DNA of 64,000 bases from the NCBI RefSeq assembly GCF_918797505.1, contig NC_092799.1:24800382-24864381 (forward strand), written 5' to 3'. The DNA is from Bemisia tabaci. Taxonomy: Eukaryota; Arthropoda; Insecta; Hemiptera; Aleyrodidae. The position numbers were made by a program, and so were the translations under genes. Shown one piece after another: positions 1-12,900 of this stretch (its first letter is position 1; every line of letters begins with the position of its first letter). The notes under the pieces were generated by a model. It was not told the DNA's origin. It worked only from the letters and a program-made list of their open reading frames with translations, and did no database searches.

Positions 1-400
1 AGGAAACATTTCTTGCATGATGAAACGCAAGACAACAAGCACATTGCCCAAGAGACTTCAGAAATTTAAGAGTTCTAGTCAATTGGGCGTATACTAATTT
101 AAGTTTACTTTGATAATAGGTTGTTGTTTTGTTATGTGGCAGCATAATAAAAACTCAACGTAGAAACATGACTGTTTTGACTGAACGAATACATTGTCGT
201 TAAGACTAGTTTTGCAATTAACAATTGAAAATACATTGCCAAACAGCTTTTACTATCAAAGAACGAGCACCTTTTATCACAATCATTGATCTGGCCAAAA
301 ATAATAAAAATAGAATCCTCTCATCTGTAGGTATCCAGAATGTTACACATTTGAGGTCCAGTCATGCTGATCGTCTCTTGTGGTTTTTTTTTTTTTTTAG

Positions 401-564
401 AAACTCATGATGGTGTACAAGACATGGCGTGTGATACATTCATCAAGATTGCGCAGAAGTGTAAGCGGCATTTTGTTTTGGTTCAAGTAGGCGAAGCCAT
501 GCCGTTTGTTGAGGAAATTTTGAGCACCATCAGTACTATCATTTGTGATTTACAGCCACAACAG
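401..564 (+). CDS. XPO1: XPO1 exon a (first in window)
   Basis: Follows a long T-tract ending TTAG; the first two bases complete a split Glu codon. It encodes the [20 protein letters not shown] segment and ends CTACAGCCACAACAG before GTATTG. A strongly conserved HEAT-repeat helix pair of exportin-1. Confidence 0.93.
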
Positions 565-3500
565 GTATTGACAACAGACATTGCTCGTCCATAAATTATT
601 ACACTCAATATTTCCCTAGTAATGCTGAATGTATTTTAAGTTTTTAATTTTTCCTCCCTTATTTTATTAGCTCTAGCAGCAATACGAAGAATATGTATCT
701 GTATAAGTTGTTCTTTCTTTATCTCCTACAATCATTACATATACAGTGGAGCCCGTATATAACGAACTCGCTTTTAACGAAGTTTCGGATATAACGAAGT
801 AATTTTAATTTTTCTAGTGCCTCCATATACACTCAATAGTAGAAAAGCCCGCTTTTAACAAAGTCTCGGTGGCGGCACCTCGCGTATAACAAAGTAATTC
901 GATGTCATTTCCACTTTTGTGTCCGGTATTTTCTGCTCTCTTGACGAATTCTGCTCGCTTGCAGTAATCTGTGTGGTAGTTGCGGAGTCACAAAGTTACG
1001 GATAAAATAGAATGAGCGATAACAAAGTGAGCGCTCACTGCGCAGCCCGCCGCGCATGTCTCACACCTCACTCTCTCACACTTGCACGCGTCTGTGATGG
1101 AGGGGAGGGGGGAGTCCGGCAGCGCGCCGATTCATCCCACGTCCCCAGTTAGCAGGATTCATCTCTGTCATTTTTCTCCAGGAGCCTCTCCAGAAAGCTT
1201 TCCGGGAGAGACGTTGTATTCGCGTTTGAGAGGATTTTTGGAGACGAATCCTGGAAGCAGGTGGGACCCAGATTCCACCGTTACTCGTAACCAGGTTTTA
1301 TGCAACTCCTGTAGCGTTTCATGGAGTTGGGTCCTACACCGCGAGGAGTGCTATCGTCGAGCGTTTCGCAGAGCTGCCGCACGTGAGCGCCCGAGCGCCT
1401 CGTTGACATCGGCCATTTGCGTAGGTTAGGGTTTGTCCGTTTCTTTATACAATTTATCAGTCCGCTTTTAACGAAGTTCCGGCTCTAACGAAGTTTATCT
1501 GGGAACCGTGAACTTCGTTATATATGGGCCCCACTGTATATTAAATTTTAATTTAGTATTAGATAATCAGTTGTGTCAAATCAATCATCTTGGAAGGAAG
1601 GATATAGTCTGTAATTAAAGAAATATTCCAATGTTCAATTTAATCAAGGACTGATCACTAAATTTTGTTGTTTATGTTGCAATCCTACTCCTTAAAGCAT
1701 TGATCTGAGACATTTTGTCGTAATTTTTTGCTATTGGAAAACAAGCCCAAAAACTATGGTGCCTTTAATTCATCAAACGTCCTGGCACAAATTAAATTTT
1801 CAACAAGAGAAACTCTAATACATTGATATAAGAGGTATGAAAGAACACATTTGAACAAGAAGGCATGCGAGGCTAATTCTTTATTATCTTCAAATTTTCC
1901 AGATTCACACATTTTATGAAGCTGTTGGTTTGATGATCAGTGCACAAACTAACACAGTCCAGCAAGAAGTGTTGATAGAAAAGTATATGTCTTTGCCAAA
2001 CACTGTATGGGATGACATTATCAGTCGTGCAGCAACAAATGTGGACATTTTGAAAGATATCGAAGTGATCAAACAGCTCGTGAATATTCTCAAAACAAAC
2101 GTCAGAGCGTGCAAAGCTTTAGGACAACCCTATTTCCTTCAGGTACTTTTTGTTTTATTATTTAATATTTTTCTTTTAAACCGTAAGTAAATAAGAAATT
2201 TGTGACACATGAATATGTATATTGGCTGGGTCTGTTTCCCTCCCTGTCTCTGTTTAGTGTCAGTGTTCCTATTGGAAGATCCAGTCTTATGACTTGATCC
2301 GCCAATGGGAGAGCTTGGCACTAGAGGGAGAGAGGGATGGTTCAGAGAGACATCATTTTTGCATTTTCTTTCTCTTGTGCGGTCATGCGGCTCTTATTCA
2401 TCCAAATTGTGAGTATATTTTCTAGTGTTCAAGTAGTTGTAGAGTGTTTGAGCCGGTCGGTCAATCTCCTGATGTTCCCTAAAGTTTTTGGTGTCTTTCT
2501 TTCGTTGCTCAGTGAAAGGAGCAACAAAAGAAAGACACCAAAAACTTGTCTCAAAATCTTCCCTAAATTTGATTAACTTTAGTCCGTATAATTTACTTCT
2601 TGTTCGTTTTTCATTCCTCTCTTAAGTTACTATCTGGTATTTTTATTTCAGAATTTTAAAATAACACTCCGAATTATTTAAAAAAAGACATAAGACAGAT
2701 ATCATCTTGGTTTTGTCCAACTTTTTCAATGTCATCTATGGTCCCTAATGTTCTGTACCTTCAAACATGTAAATCCATGAAGCTCCAGAAACTTTGATTA
2801 GCATAGATAACTGATGGTAGTGGTCCCCTCAAAATTATTAGGGCTGTCCATACCTTGAATTTTTGGTCCGAACCATACTTTGGAAAGGTTCCGGAACACA
2901 AACTAAACCTTTTAATTTTTTACCTTTAATAAAAGGTTTTCATATACACGAAAATGAAGAAACTCCGTCCATGTGAGCCAAGCGTTTGGTGTTCTTTATT
3001 GATTGAACTGTCTGGATTGTCTGAGAAAAATTTTGGTTTGTTTTATTAAACATTCTGTTCTTACTACCAAACCTTTTCTTCCACCTTGGCTCAATGCTAA
3101 AGTTTGATCTCATGATTCAAACGTCCAATGATGTGATCAGAATTTTTCCTTGATAAACGGAATAGCTCAATGAGTGTGGAACACCAAACATTCAGACTTT
3201 CACATTTTTATCTTCAATGCACCCAGATTTTGCTTTAAATGTGAAAAATTCTTCATCAAATTAGCTAATCCAGTTTGCCAATATGATGTACCAGTCTATC
3301 CAACAAAGAAGCTTCAAGCAAAATTATTACAATAATATTTTGACATTTTTTGAAGATTGGCGACAAAACTGAAATTTTAAAGGTACCGTTGTTTGGAAGA
3401 TTTTTTGTGTATTTTCTGAAGACGAAAACACAATCTAAATCTTCCTTAATTATATTAAACCAAAGTCAGAGACCTTCTGATGAGCACGGATCAAAAGGAA

Positions 3501-6500
3501 TAGAATATTATGAATCAGATAATTACTCCTCAAAATTCCTCTTCCCATAATCCATCAATGCATCTATGTCTAATACACTTTTGTATTTGTTCCTTTTTCT
3601 CAGCTGGGAAGAATTTATTTAGACATGTTAAATGTTTACAAAGTAATGAGTTCAAACATTGTGACGGCAATAGCCAGCAATGGTGAACTAGTTACCAAAC
3701 AACCTGTCATCAAGGCCATGCGTGTCGTCAAAAAAGAAATCCTTGAACTTATCGCTGTATGGATTCAGAGGTCTACTAATCCACAAATGGTAAGTAGCTC
3801 ACACTTATATCCTCATTCGGATATTTTTTCATTTTCTACCATGTGTGATCACATGCCAAATCGAACAAAAACATGTACAACTGTCATTGGCACCAAAAGG
3901 AGACCTTCAATTACATGGAAGTAAACATATACAGACCAAACAGAGCATTGCTAGCTCCAAAAATTTAAATGATTGACGGATGCACTATGATGCAAATTAG
4001 GTGTTAGTAGACAGTGTTAGGTTTTTAGCCAACAACTGCTTGAATTCAGTTTTAACTGATTATCTCATTATAGAGGGAAAAAGTTCATGCGAGCAAAATT
4101 TTTCCTCTAAGATGCGTAAGATGCGGATAGTCTTAATCAGCACTAAGTAATTTTGTGAGAGGAAAGAATTCTTTGTCTAATGACAGTTTTGAAGTGACAA
4201 ATGCTTGTATCTTCATGAAAAACCTGAAAGTACTCATCAGATGTATTCAGTTCTCTTGGTTACGTTTTACTGTCAAAAGTAAATATCCATTAGTCCTGCC
4301 AAAAGATTGCAGTGCTTACATTTTTTGAATAATTCTGCTAAACTGTAGCATAGGTCATGCTTTTTCAATTTTATTTATTTTTATTTTATTTCTTCCATAT
4401 GTCATGCTCTAGTAAGCTTCAAGTATTTTAAATCTCATGGAAATTTGTCACCATTGTAGGTCGTTTTCAGTTTTTCAACAGCAGTAACTAATCATGGTTC
4501 TCTGTGGTTGCAGGTTCTAGAAAACTTCATCCCACCCTTGCTAGAAGCCGTGCTAACGGATTATAATCAGACGCAAGTCCCAGCAGCACGAGAGCCTGAA
4601 GTGTTGGTGGCCTTAACAAAGATTGTCGACAGGCTTCAGTCAAACATCACCAGCTTAATACCAAGAATATTCGAATCTGTGTTTGAATGCACGCTCGATA
4701 TGATCAACAAAGACCTTGAGGAATTCCCTGAGCATAGGATAAACTTCTTTTTACTTTTGCAAGTACGTTTGCTTTTTTCCTTAGAAAGTTATTTCTTCCG
4801 TGATTCTGCTTCAGAACTTTCTGCAACCTGTGCTTATGATCTTCATCTGTGATCTGGTCAGTGGTGGTAGGCTGGATATCTGACTGTCGAGGTAGTTCAT
4901 CCTGTGGCATGGCTTTTGATACAGACAATGCTAGATGCTTGCCTGTGGTGCTACCTACCCAAAATTGACGTCAACAGAACTTAATATTTTGTTGTTCTTG
5001 CTCTCATCTGATCTGACTCTTGAGATAGACTCCCAAGAGTGATGTTCAGTCGACCGTCAGTGCATCTTAAATAGTCACCAATGTTTACAGTTACGGTTGG
5101 TGAAACTACAAACATCTTTACTGCACCCATGCAATCTCACATTACGTAGTTGCCCCATATTGCAATACGAGACATTATCGCCCGGTCCTTGTGGTTCTAA
5201 GTGGGGCATTATCACTGCACAATATTTTAAAAAAATTTGTCATTTTCACGTGTATAAATTGATTCAGTTTTGTAAGTTTTTTTCCCCTTGTTTTCTGTTG
5301 CAGTCTGTTAACAACTTCTGTTTTGATGCTTTCTTGAGCATACCACCTTCACAATTCAAACTGGTCTTAGATTCGGCTATCTGGGCAATCAAGCACACAA
5401 TGAGAAATGTTGCTGAGATAGGTTCACAGGTATGCTATTTACAGAATTAATCAAATACTAGTTCCTCTAATGTATGCTTATCACTCCTAATGCGAAATGA
5501 CAAAAAAAAGGGTTAATTTCAACTGGTCTGCTGAAAGCATGACATCTGAAGCATGCTATTTGTATTCCTTTGAATGTTGAACTAATCATAGTCATTAAAT
5601 AGAAAGCAGAGTCCAATTTATTTCAAAATCTCAGTCTCAAAGGGATAATACTGTGGAATCACACTGTTTAAGATTGTATCATTAGTCCATTTTAGTCGTA
5701 CCTATTCATCACTATTTGTACTGTAGCCTCACATTTCACTCCAAAATTTCTAACCCTGTGGCAGTGGGCTTCTCTGCTTGATTTTTACCCCACTGAATCA
5801 TTGATGTAAATATCCATCTAAGTGATAAGCTTTATGACGCAATGACGCGTCTCATCCATACACTCCGTTGGATTTCGCTGATTGTTTACCTTCATTATTT
5901 GTTCTAATTCTGTTCTCACTTTACAAGTTTACTCCTCACATTTTATCTTGTCATTTCCCCTGCTTGATCTATCTTGTTTTTTGGTTTCCTACTGTTAATA
6001 CTCTAGCCTCTTCGAATTTTGTTTTTTTCCGGGTAATCCTAAGTAAAAAATCCAAGCACTTTCAAATTTATTTTTGTTCTAAAACTGGCCATCTTTTTCA
6101 GGTTTTGTATCAGATATTTGTAAATGTTCAAGAAAACGAAAATGCAGCTCAGAGTTTTTACGCAACCTACTTCACAGATATTCTGCAACACATATTCTCA
6201 GTTTTAACCGATTCATCTCATACAGCAGGTAAGGCATTGAATGAACATGTCTGACAATGAATCTTGATACCTTGATGGGCTCAAAATCAGACAAAAATTG
6301 CGTTTTCTATCTTACCTTTCTTCATTTATCTATCATACAGTTTACGTCATGGATCTCTACTTTAATGACTTCCCTTTACATTCTTTGTGTAAAAATTCAG
6401 ACCTGTGTAGCAAGTTGTCATTCAAATTGTTTATTCATTTCTATTGAAACTTCCATTCAATTAAGTTAACAAGCTTATTCTGAATCATTATTTCGTAAGT

Positions 6501-9414
6501 TTCCCTCTCTTGTATCCTTCAGCTTCTTATTATTAACAAATCCATGGTGAACTCTACAGTCAGCTAAAATTATTCACTGTCTCCAGCAATTATGATCAGG
6601 ATGGTTATTTTACCATCTTTCATTATAATTCAGTATGAAACTGAAAATCTCACAATAGAAGGAAACAGCTCATCCAAGCACAATTTTCCCCTATAACAAT
6701 ATTCTGTTTGGTGCAGTATCAGGGTTTTTCACAGTGAGGAAAACTGGGAAATTCAGAGAATATCTGGGTCTCCACAATTAGGGAAAACTTGTAAACGCTG
6801 CGAAATTTTAAAAAGTCAGTGAAAACAGGGAAATGTCAGGAGAACAAATGATTATGTCCACACTAAGTGTTTAAAGGTTGAATCCTTTTTTTTTTTTGCT
6901 TTTTTGAATGTGTTTGATATTTTGAACAGCAAATGTTGTGTATTTGGGTTTGTACAAGGCGATTTTTTACCATCTGGCATTTTGTCAAATGCTAGGGAAT
7001 TAAATCAAAAATTGTCAGGGAATTTCATTTTTTAATTTTTGTAGCAACTGTAGAAGATGCAGCAATCCGGAAAAACCAAGAAATCTCACCTGCAGTACGT
7101 CAGTTCAGCAACTTCAGGCGATGCTATTTAAGAGTGCGCAAACAGTACCTAAAGTTCAGCAACAGTCAGTGTAATTAAAAGGAAAGAATCTAAGTAGAAA
7201 TTTTATTACAAGGTTAGAGAAAGTTTTGGAATCGGCATGAAAAATGAAGAAATCATGAAAACCTTGAGGAAGAAGCTTTCTTCTCAGAATTTAAAATGTA
7301 TATCTCTTCAAGCAAAGCAATGATTCTAGAAAATCTGGGAGTAGAAGAATTTTCGAGAATGTAAGGCTATAATTATGGTAAAGGTAAATGATAAAGCTAG
7401 GATTTCAGATGATGAGGTCCAAGTAGACACCTCTAATTTTTCATTATTAAACACCCTTTTTTTGCATTGCTTGCAGAGGATCCTTCTTCGTTTGTATCGA
7501 ATAATCAGTTTTGTGCTCTAACTTGTTTCATTCCAGGTCTAATGATGCACGCTACCATTCTAGCCCACATGTTCCGGCTTGTTGAAGCGAACCGAGTGAA
7601 AGTCCCCCTATGCCCTGTGAATCCAAACATGGATAACTTAATGTACATCCAGGAGTTTGTCGCATCTCTCCTCAAGTCAGCATTTCCTCATTTAAGTGAT
7701 AATCAAATCAAGATCACCGTTCAGGGTATGCTCAACTTGGACCATGATCTCACTGCATTTAAGGAGCATCTTCGCGATTTCCTCGTTCAAATTAGGGTAA
7801 GTCCAAGCTTCCAAAGTATGTCTTACTGAGATTATGTTCGGTTTTTTTTTTATTTTTTTCATAAAGGAAATTTTTTTGGACACTTCACAAGTGCAAGGTT
7901 ACCGTTGGTCTGGAAAACCGGGAAATTCAGAGAAAGTCTTGGAATTTAATGAGTTAGTGTTTAGCAGAAATGAGTAATTTAAAGGAAAAAAATCAAAGTG
8001 AAAGTTTTATTCAAATGTCAGGGAAAGTGAGGGAAAACGAAAATTTTGGAGTCAGGGAATTTGAAGCTGAAGAAATTATAGCAACTCTGTAAGTCCAAAT
8101 GTTGGTAACATTGCTAATCCAGGCCAATGTTGCACCATATCTACTATTTTTCTCATCCTTAGTGAGGCCGTTGCATTTTTTCACAATTCTTAGTTGATAA
8201 ATGCAACTGGTTGAAGATTTTTTTAAAAAAATTTGTCCATTATCACAACATTATCAGATATTCCTGATGAGTACTAATTTTTAAGATGATGTGCATGTTT
8301 CTTGCATTTTTAAAGCAGAGAAGGTGTTACACTATAATTGGACCGCGTTAAACAGAAAGGAACCAAGCCACATCAGCTATTGCCAATTTTAAAAGGGGAA
8401 TTTGATTTTTTACGAGAGAACGTTTGTGCGGATTCCTTTGAAAATTTATGGAATTTGCTTTGTATTACGGAAATAATTCATAGAAATTTGCACAAAAATC
8501 CGCACAACCGTTTTCATGTAAAAAATTAAATTGCCAAATTAAATTTGGCAGTAGCTGATGTGGCTTGGTTCCTTTCTGTTTAACGCGGTCCAATTTTAAC
8601 AGCGTTGCATCCGAATACTAGCCATATTTTTTTCATAGGTCTTCAATTGAAATGCCAGCTGCAGGTTTACGGTTGAACTTACAGTAAAACATTCGTTGAG
8701 AAAGCCTCCAGAAGGGACCAAGAGAGAGTCAGCATTGTGAAGACGCCTCTTTATTAAATCCTAACCTCTTTTGAACTGTCATATTATTGGGATGTTATCA
8801 GAAAAGTCGAAAAAGCACAAGAAATGGTAAAGAGGAAAATTGACAAATGTCAAATCGGAAAATGACACTATTTAAATGAAAATATGCCAACTTATGATTG
8901 CTACTCCTCAGATTGATGTAACATTCGTCCATTCCTTTCTTCTCCCAGTTCTAAGAAAAATTGTGCATTGATGAACATAGTCAACTGCAATGACTCGTAT
9001 TGAACTCCTAATTTTACAGGTATCATTATTCGTTTGTTTTTTATGTAAGCGGGAAATTCAAAATCCTTGTTACCAATGCAAAATACAATTTACAAATGTT
9101 AATTTCTTGGATCATAGTCAATTGCAGAAATTTTTGTTGCGCAAACTGATTTATTGAGAAATTTCAAAGCCGAAACATGTATATCAGAATGTTTAAATTT
9201 GCAACTTGTCTAGAGGTCCATTCTACCCTTTCCCTCCATTCATAATTTTTTTCACTTGTGATCGCAGGAATATTCTGGAGAAGATGACTCGGATCTATTT
9301 TTGGATGAAAGAGAAGCAGAATTAAAGAAAGCTGAAGCAGCCAAACGACAAGAACAAAGTTTAGTACCTGGTATTCTGGGTCCTCATGAGCTCGCAGAGG
9401 AAATGCAAGATTGA
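401..9414 (+). CDS. XPO1: Exportin-1 (CRM1/embargoed), C-terminal half, 8 exons
   Basis: Nuclear export receptor of the importin-beta family; with RanGTP it carries leucine-rich-NES cargo out of the nucleus. Coding exons are 401-564, 1903-2142, 3604-3789, 4514-4762, 5304-5429, 6102-6228, 7537-7796 and 9268-9414; all junctions are GT-AG and phases agree. They encode about 499 residues, matching roughly the C-terminal half of the ~1,070-residue family protein: HEAT repeats beginning at the [14 protein letters not shown] segment, the FFLLLQ and [13 protein letters not shown] helices, the HLRDFLVQI helix and the acidic tail ending EEMQD before TGA. The first codon is split, so earlier exons, including the NES-groove cysteine region, lie left of the window. 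It converges on SMIM20. No frameshift or missing block was seen. Identification is very secure; exon ends rest on splice consensus and homology only. Confidence 0.96.
744..1536. mobile_element. pogo/Tigger-like non-autonomous element, TA-flanked
   Basis: The ends are imperfect inverted repeats (CAGTGGAGCCCGTATATAAC at the left, GTTATATATGGGCCCCACTG at the right) and both are flanked by TA. Sub-terminal copies of TAACGAAGT occur inside both ends. The interior is more GC-rich than its surroundings and has a 115-codon open frame without recognisable transposase motifs. It lies in an XPO1 intron. Confidence 0.75.
1903..2142 (+). CDS. XPO1: XPO1 exon b
   Basis: Acceptor TTTTCCAG, donor GTACTT. 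It encodes [17 protein letters not shown] through the [16 protein letters not shown] segment, 80 codons in frame with the exons either side. Confidence 0.93.
2482..2547. repeat. 29-bp-stem hairpin in an XPO1 intron
   Basis: Left arm 2482-2510 and right arm 2519-2547 are reverse complements with one mismatch, separated by an 8-base loop. In RNA this gives one long uninterrupted stem. No flanking target duplication was seen. Confidence 0.8.
3604..3789 (+). CDS. XPO1: XPO1 exon c
   Basis: Acceptor TTTTTCTCAG, donor GTAAGT. It begins [13 protein letters not shown] and ends STNPQM. Sixty-two codons that match the exportin-1 stretch containing [11 protein letters not shown]. Confidence 0.93.
4514..4762 (+). 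CDS. XPO1: XPO1 exon d
   Basis: Acceptor GGTTGCAG, donor GTACGT. It encodes [14 protein letters not shown] through [11 protein letters not shown], including the conserved [10 protein letters not shown] and [10 protein letters not shown] segments; 83 codons. Confidence 0.94.
5304..5429 (+). CDS. XPO1: XPO1 exon e
   Basis: Acceptor TCTGTTGCAG, donor GTATGC. Forty-two codons from [19 protein letters not shown] to [12 protein letters not shown], a very conserved exportin-1 helix pair. Confidence 0.94.
6102..6228 (+). CDS. XPO1: XPO1 exon f
   Basis: Acceptor TCTTTTTCAG, donor GTAAGG. It encodes [19 protein letters not shown] and [18 protein letters not shown]. It ends in phase 1 with the G of a Gly codon. 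Confidence 0.94.
6720..7060. repeat. Decayed 'TCAGGGAA' repeat in an XPO1 intron
   Basis: Several spaced copies of CAGGGAA/TCAGAGAAT-like words (for example near 6775, 6830 and 7015) resemble the interior of the elements at 9667-9925 and 44,067-45,361. The ends are not clear. Confidence 0.4.
7537..7796 (+). CDS. XPO1: XPO1 exon g
   Basis: Acceptor TTTCATTCCAG, donor GTAAGT. It completes the split Gly codon, then encodes [23 protein letters not shown] and [14 protein letters not shown]. The stretch between the first helix and LLKSAFPHL is the least conserved part of this exon. Confidence 0.94.
7900..8090. repeat. Fragment of the same 'TCAGGGAA' repeat family
   Basis: Contains GGGAAATTCAGAGAAAGTC, GTCAGGGAAAGTGAGGG and AGTCAGGGAATTTG, and ends GCAACTCTGT, similar to the GGCAACCCTG terminus of the intact copies. 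Confidence 0.45.
8336..8595. mobile_element. MITE with 50-bp inverted termini (family I, copy 1)
   Basis: Outer arms of about 50 bp starting AATTGGACCGCGTTAAACAG are almost perfectly inverted. The 260-bp element lies in the last XPO1 intron. A diverged second copy is at 33,772-34,040 in a Dicer-2 intron. Confidence 0.8.
9050..9225. repeat. Fragment of the foldback family found at 44,249 and 63,512
   Basis: Shares ordered blocks with the right half of 44,249-44,798: GCGGGAAATTCAAA, TTAATTTCTTGG, AACATGTATATCAGAATG and CTTGTCTAGAGGTCCATTC. It lies just upstream of the last XPO1 exon. Confidence 0.55.
9268..9414 (+). CDS. XPO1: XPO1 last coding exon
   Basis: Acceptor GATCGCAG. It encodes [18 protein letters not shown], a charged helix, then [16 protein letters not shown] and TGA at 9412-9414. 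This is the autoinhibitory acidic C-terminal tail typical of exportin-1. Confidence 0.95.
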   Translation, partial: EYSGEDDSDLFLDEREAELKKAEAAKRQEQSLVPGILGPHELAEEMQD

Positions 9415-9666
9415 AGGTAGTATTTTTGTATCCAGTTTATCCTAAGAAATTCTTTCTTTGTCAACAATAGCTCTGTAGCCGCTAGAGCTACCACACCCTA
9501 AATCTGAGAGTTCATGACTATTTTCCGAGTAACCAGTCCAAATTCTTATTTATCATACTAGTATGTGGTCGCCCCCCGTCAAGGAAAAGAAGTCCATGGA
9601 AGAAATTCTTTTCGAGTATTGCTGTATCAAATTAGGTACAAACAATGATGTTAGTGCTACTCTCTC

Positions 9667-9925
9667 CAGTGTTGCCACAATAAGGGAATACCGGAAACTG
9701 TCAGGAACTTTTAAAAAGACAGGGGAAACCTGGAAATATCAGGGAAAAATTGTTAAGTCACCCTTATTTGCTTTCCAAATTGGGTTTGATGTTTCGAACA
9801 CAAAATTTTGCCTAACAACTATTTCAAATTATGTCTTCTTAACTATCTGGCATATCTTCAGTTGTCAGAAAATTTCACTAAATTGTGTCAGGGAACTTTG
9901 TTTTCTACATTCTGTGGCAACCCTG
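9667..9925. mobile_element. hAT-like MITE, CAGTGTTGCCACA termini
   Basis: Left end CAGTGTTGCCACA and right end TGTGGCAACCCTG are inverted, 12 of 13 bases matching. Internal CAGGGAA words are shared with the larger copy at 44,067-45,361. No exact 8-bp target duplication is visible. Confidence 0.65.
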
Positions 9926-12900
9926 TAATCGCTATATCAAATTAAGTAAAAATAATGACATTGATGCCTCTCTCTCATGACACCAATCTAGCATCAATCG
10001 ATTCTTCTTATATCTATTTTTTAACTTACTTGCGTATTTATCTACCAACAAATTTAAGGAAATTTTAATAAAAACTTGTACCAAGAAGACGAATTGAGCA
10101 ACAGAGAAAAACATCAGGATTTAGAAAGTAGCAAATGATGAAGAAAGTGATGAATCATAAAGAGACCCCACAAAGGAATATGCACATCCTAATCTACTTC
10201 TTTTTTCTGCGCTTAACTGAGAAGATGGCGAGCTCTTTATTAAAGAGAGTAATTTTATGTTGCAGTATTGTTGATGCTTGCCAGTTGGTTCCCTGTTCCG
10301 AGACATATCGAAAACGTACTGACAACGTATCACAAACAATGTGAGTGCAAGATGAGCCGGCGACAAGTTCCGAACGGTCACAGTCCTCTTTCATCTATCA
10401 TTGATCCGATTTATGTGATATTAATTGTGTATCTTTTTCTTTTTATATGTAATTGTTGTGTATACTGTTTCCAACAAGCTCATGTTTCATGTTGATGGTT
10501 TCATGTTTCTCACTCAGTTCCCTCCGGTAGCCCTGATGTGCTTCAAAGGACAGTGCTGTTTATAAAATAGCCTCTCTGTAAATACAGTTCCTCCTGCAGC
10601 GTTGTACAGTGGTAGTAGAGCTCCATCAGATGCCTTGCTTTTGTTTAGAATAATCATTCGTTTTGGGCCATCTGGAAGCACACCAAAGGCATATTTCTGA
10701 TACCACGAATCTTAATTTTTGGCTTTGAAAATTTCCTCTCTCTCCCTATTTTTTAATTGAAATACTAATCAACATCATTTCTCATTTGTTTCCACAATTT
10801 GTATTCTTTTCTTGAAGAAATCAGTGAAAATTTCAAGGAATAAGGTTTGCTTGCCATCCTGTAAGAGCGAAAGTTTTAAAAAGCTGAAATTATTGAGGTG
10901 CAAGTTTTTGGTAATTATCCTTCAATGCCTTCGTTGTTGATTTGTTAAGCGATTTCATTTAGTTGTTTCCCAACCTTTACATCATGGCACGAAGATCTTT
11001 TTTGCATGACTTTCAGTGTCAGTTTTGCTAAAGGTGCTCTCAACTTTTTAGTAGATCATCTAAAATTTTAATCAATATGTTCTCAATGCAGATATCAATG
11101 TTGATCGAGCCCATTTTGATAAAATTCTTGATATTTCTCCTTTGAGGCGAAACTAAAATCCAAGGGAAATAGGATAAAGACATGCCTGGAAGTTACAATC
11201 CTGACTGTTTTTATCGCCCAAATATCAATTTTAAAATGAAAATTAGAAAAATACAATATTAACAATGTGAGATGTCTTTTGAGCGGTGGAAAGTTATTTG
11301 ACTGATCAGCAATGAAAATAAGCTCCTCTTTAACGTCTGGTTTCATGATAATCGCAAGGAATTCTACCATCACAACTATCTCATGAGATTGCACTCTGGT
11401 GACCTCTTTCTTTCCACTGATGACACTGCCGCCCTCTAGTTGTTCTTGTTCTTTTATGAAGATAACTGAAAATCTGTAGTCAATTATTGTAGAATTAACC
11501 CCTGTGCCCTCTCTTTTTGTTTTCGTTTCTGTCGCTCATTCAACTAACTTTACTGTATATATTTATATGTATTATAAATTGCCCAGAGAGGGGTTTCTCT
11601 GCAAACAACCTTAGCTCTTTTCTTTTCTCAGACAAAAAGTGCTGCGAGTTATTCAATCTTCGATCCTATTAATCATTTCCTGATGAAAGTTTCATCTACA
11701 AATTACCCTCATCGCCTCTTCACTTCGTTTGTCCATTTTCCTCTATCATCATGGGCACATTTTTAAGCAGTTTTTAATTTCGTGAAGAAGGCTTTCACTC
11801 ATTCTGGGCACATTAACTGCCTACACCTGGGCACATTTTTTTATCATTCCTGCGTCACAAAGTCCTCAATTTGTATAGATGCTATCACGTAAGTGTTGGA
11901 CGAGTTACATTGACAGAGACCTTGAAATAACCTTCACTTTTGACGTAATCCGGAGATAGGAAGTAAATTCCTGCTTTGGACGAAATGTTCTAAGAAAATC
12001 AAGCAGTGAATTAATAATGTGCACATGCCAAAGCAGTCAACCTTCTATAATTAAAATCCATCTCTCCTTCTCGGTAACCTTTCCTATTCTACCATCTGCA
12101 AATTACAACTCTCAAATCGCAGGCCTTCCACCACTTTTATACCATTGAAACATGTCTGTCTACACTGTCATCCAGTCCAGATTTCGATTCTGTGAATCGT
12201 TTGAATTGAATCAATTCTTGAGATTATCATTGTATGATAGCCCTAATGCATGGTTTCTCCAAAATTACTTAAACTTTACGGGCTGTGAGAGTTTCCAATT
12301 TTTTTCAATCTAAGCTCTCTCTCCCTCTCGCTGTGAATGTGAATATAGGTGTATCCAGATCAGGGAACAAGCTCTAATCTAACTTCTTCGAGTTCAATTT
12401 TGTATTTGTTACATCAATAAGCTTTCACCCAGTGGTGCATTCTTTTCTTTTTTCCAAAAGAAATTTCATGTTTATTTCATGTAATTCACACTGAATTGAT
12501 GAAGGTTAAACTAAAATCTGAATGTCCATGAAAAACTCGCCTCATTGCTCTCTATAATCCATTCTGTAATGAACGGCCTCTGTTCGGCTGTCAATGAATG
12601 CGTGCTAGACTGAGCCACCGATTCTCTGCTGAAAACCATTGAAATATTGCTGATCACTTTTTATCACTTCCATTTTTAGTGTTTTTATTCTCCTTGAGTA
12701 CGTCCCTTCGCAATTTGTGTCCATCTCTTTTTCTTCGAGTTAAAGAGTGAAACCCTAAGATTCAATGCCATTTTTATACAGGGTGAATTTCGTTTTAAGA
12801 AATTGACGCAATAAGTGCTTTGCTTTGTTTCAAGAGGGAAGGCTTGCGCAATTTATCGAAGCTTTCCTTCAGCTGTTTTCAATATTTCTTCCAAGCGTAA

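Noticed and set aside
1082..1429. 115-codon open frame as a gene
   Set aside because: It lies wholly inside the TA-flanked pogo-like element, is GC-biased and shows no recognised domain.
11095..11394. 99-codon minus-strand open frame
   Set aside because: No recognisable family, and it lies opposite the probable XPO1 3' UTR.
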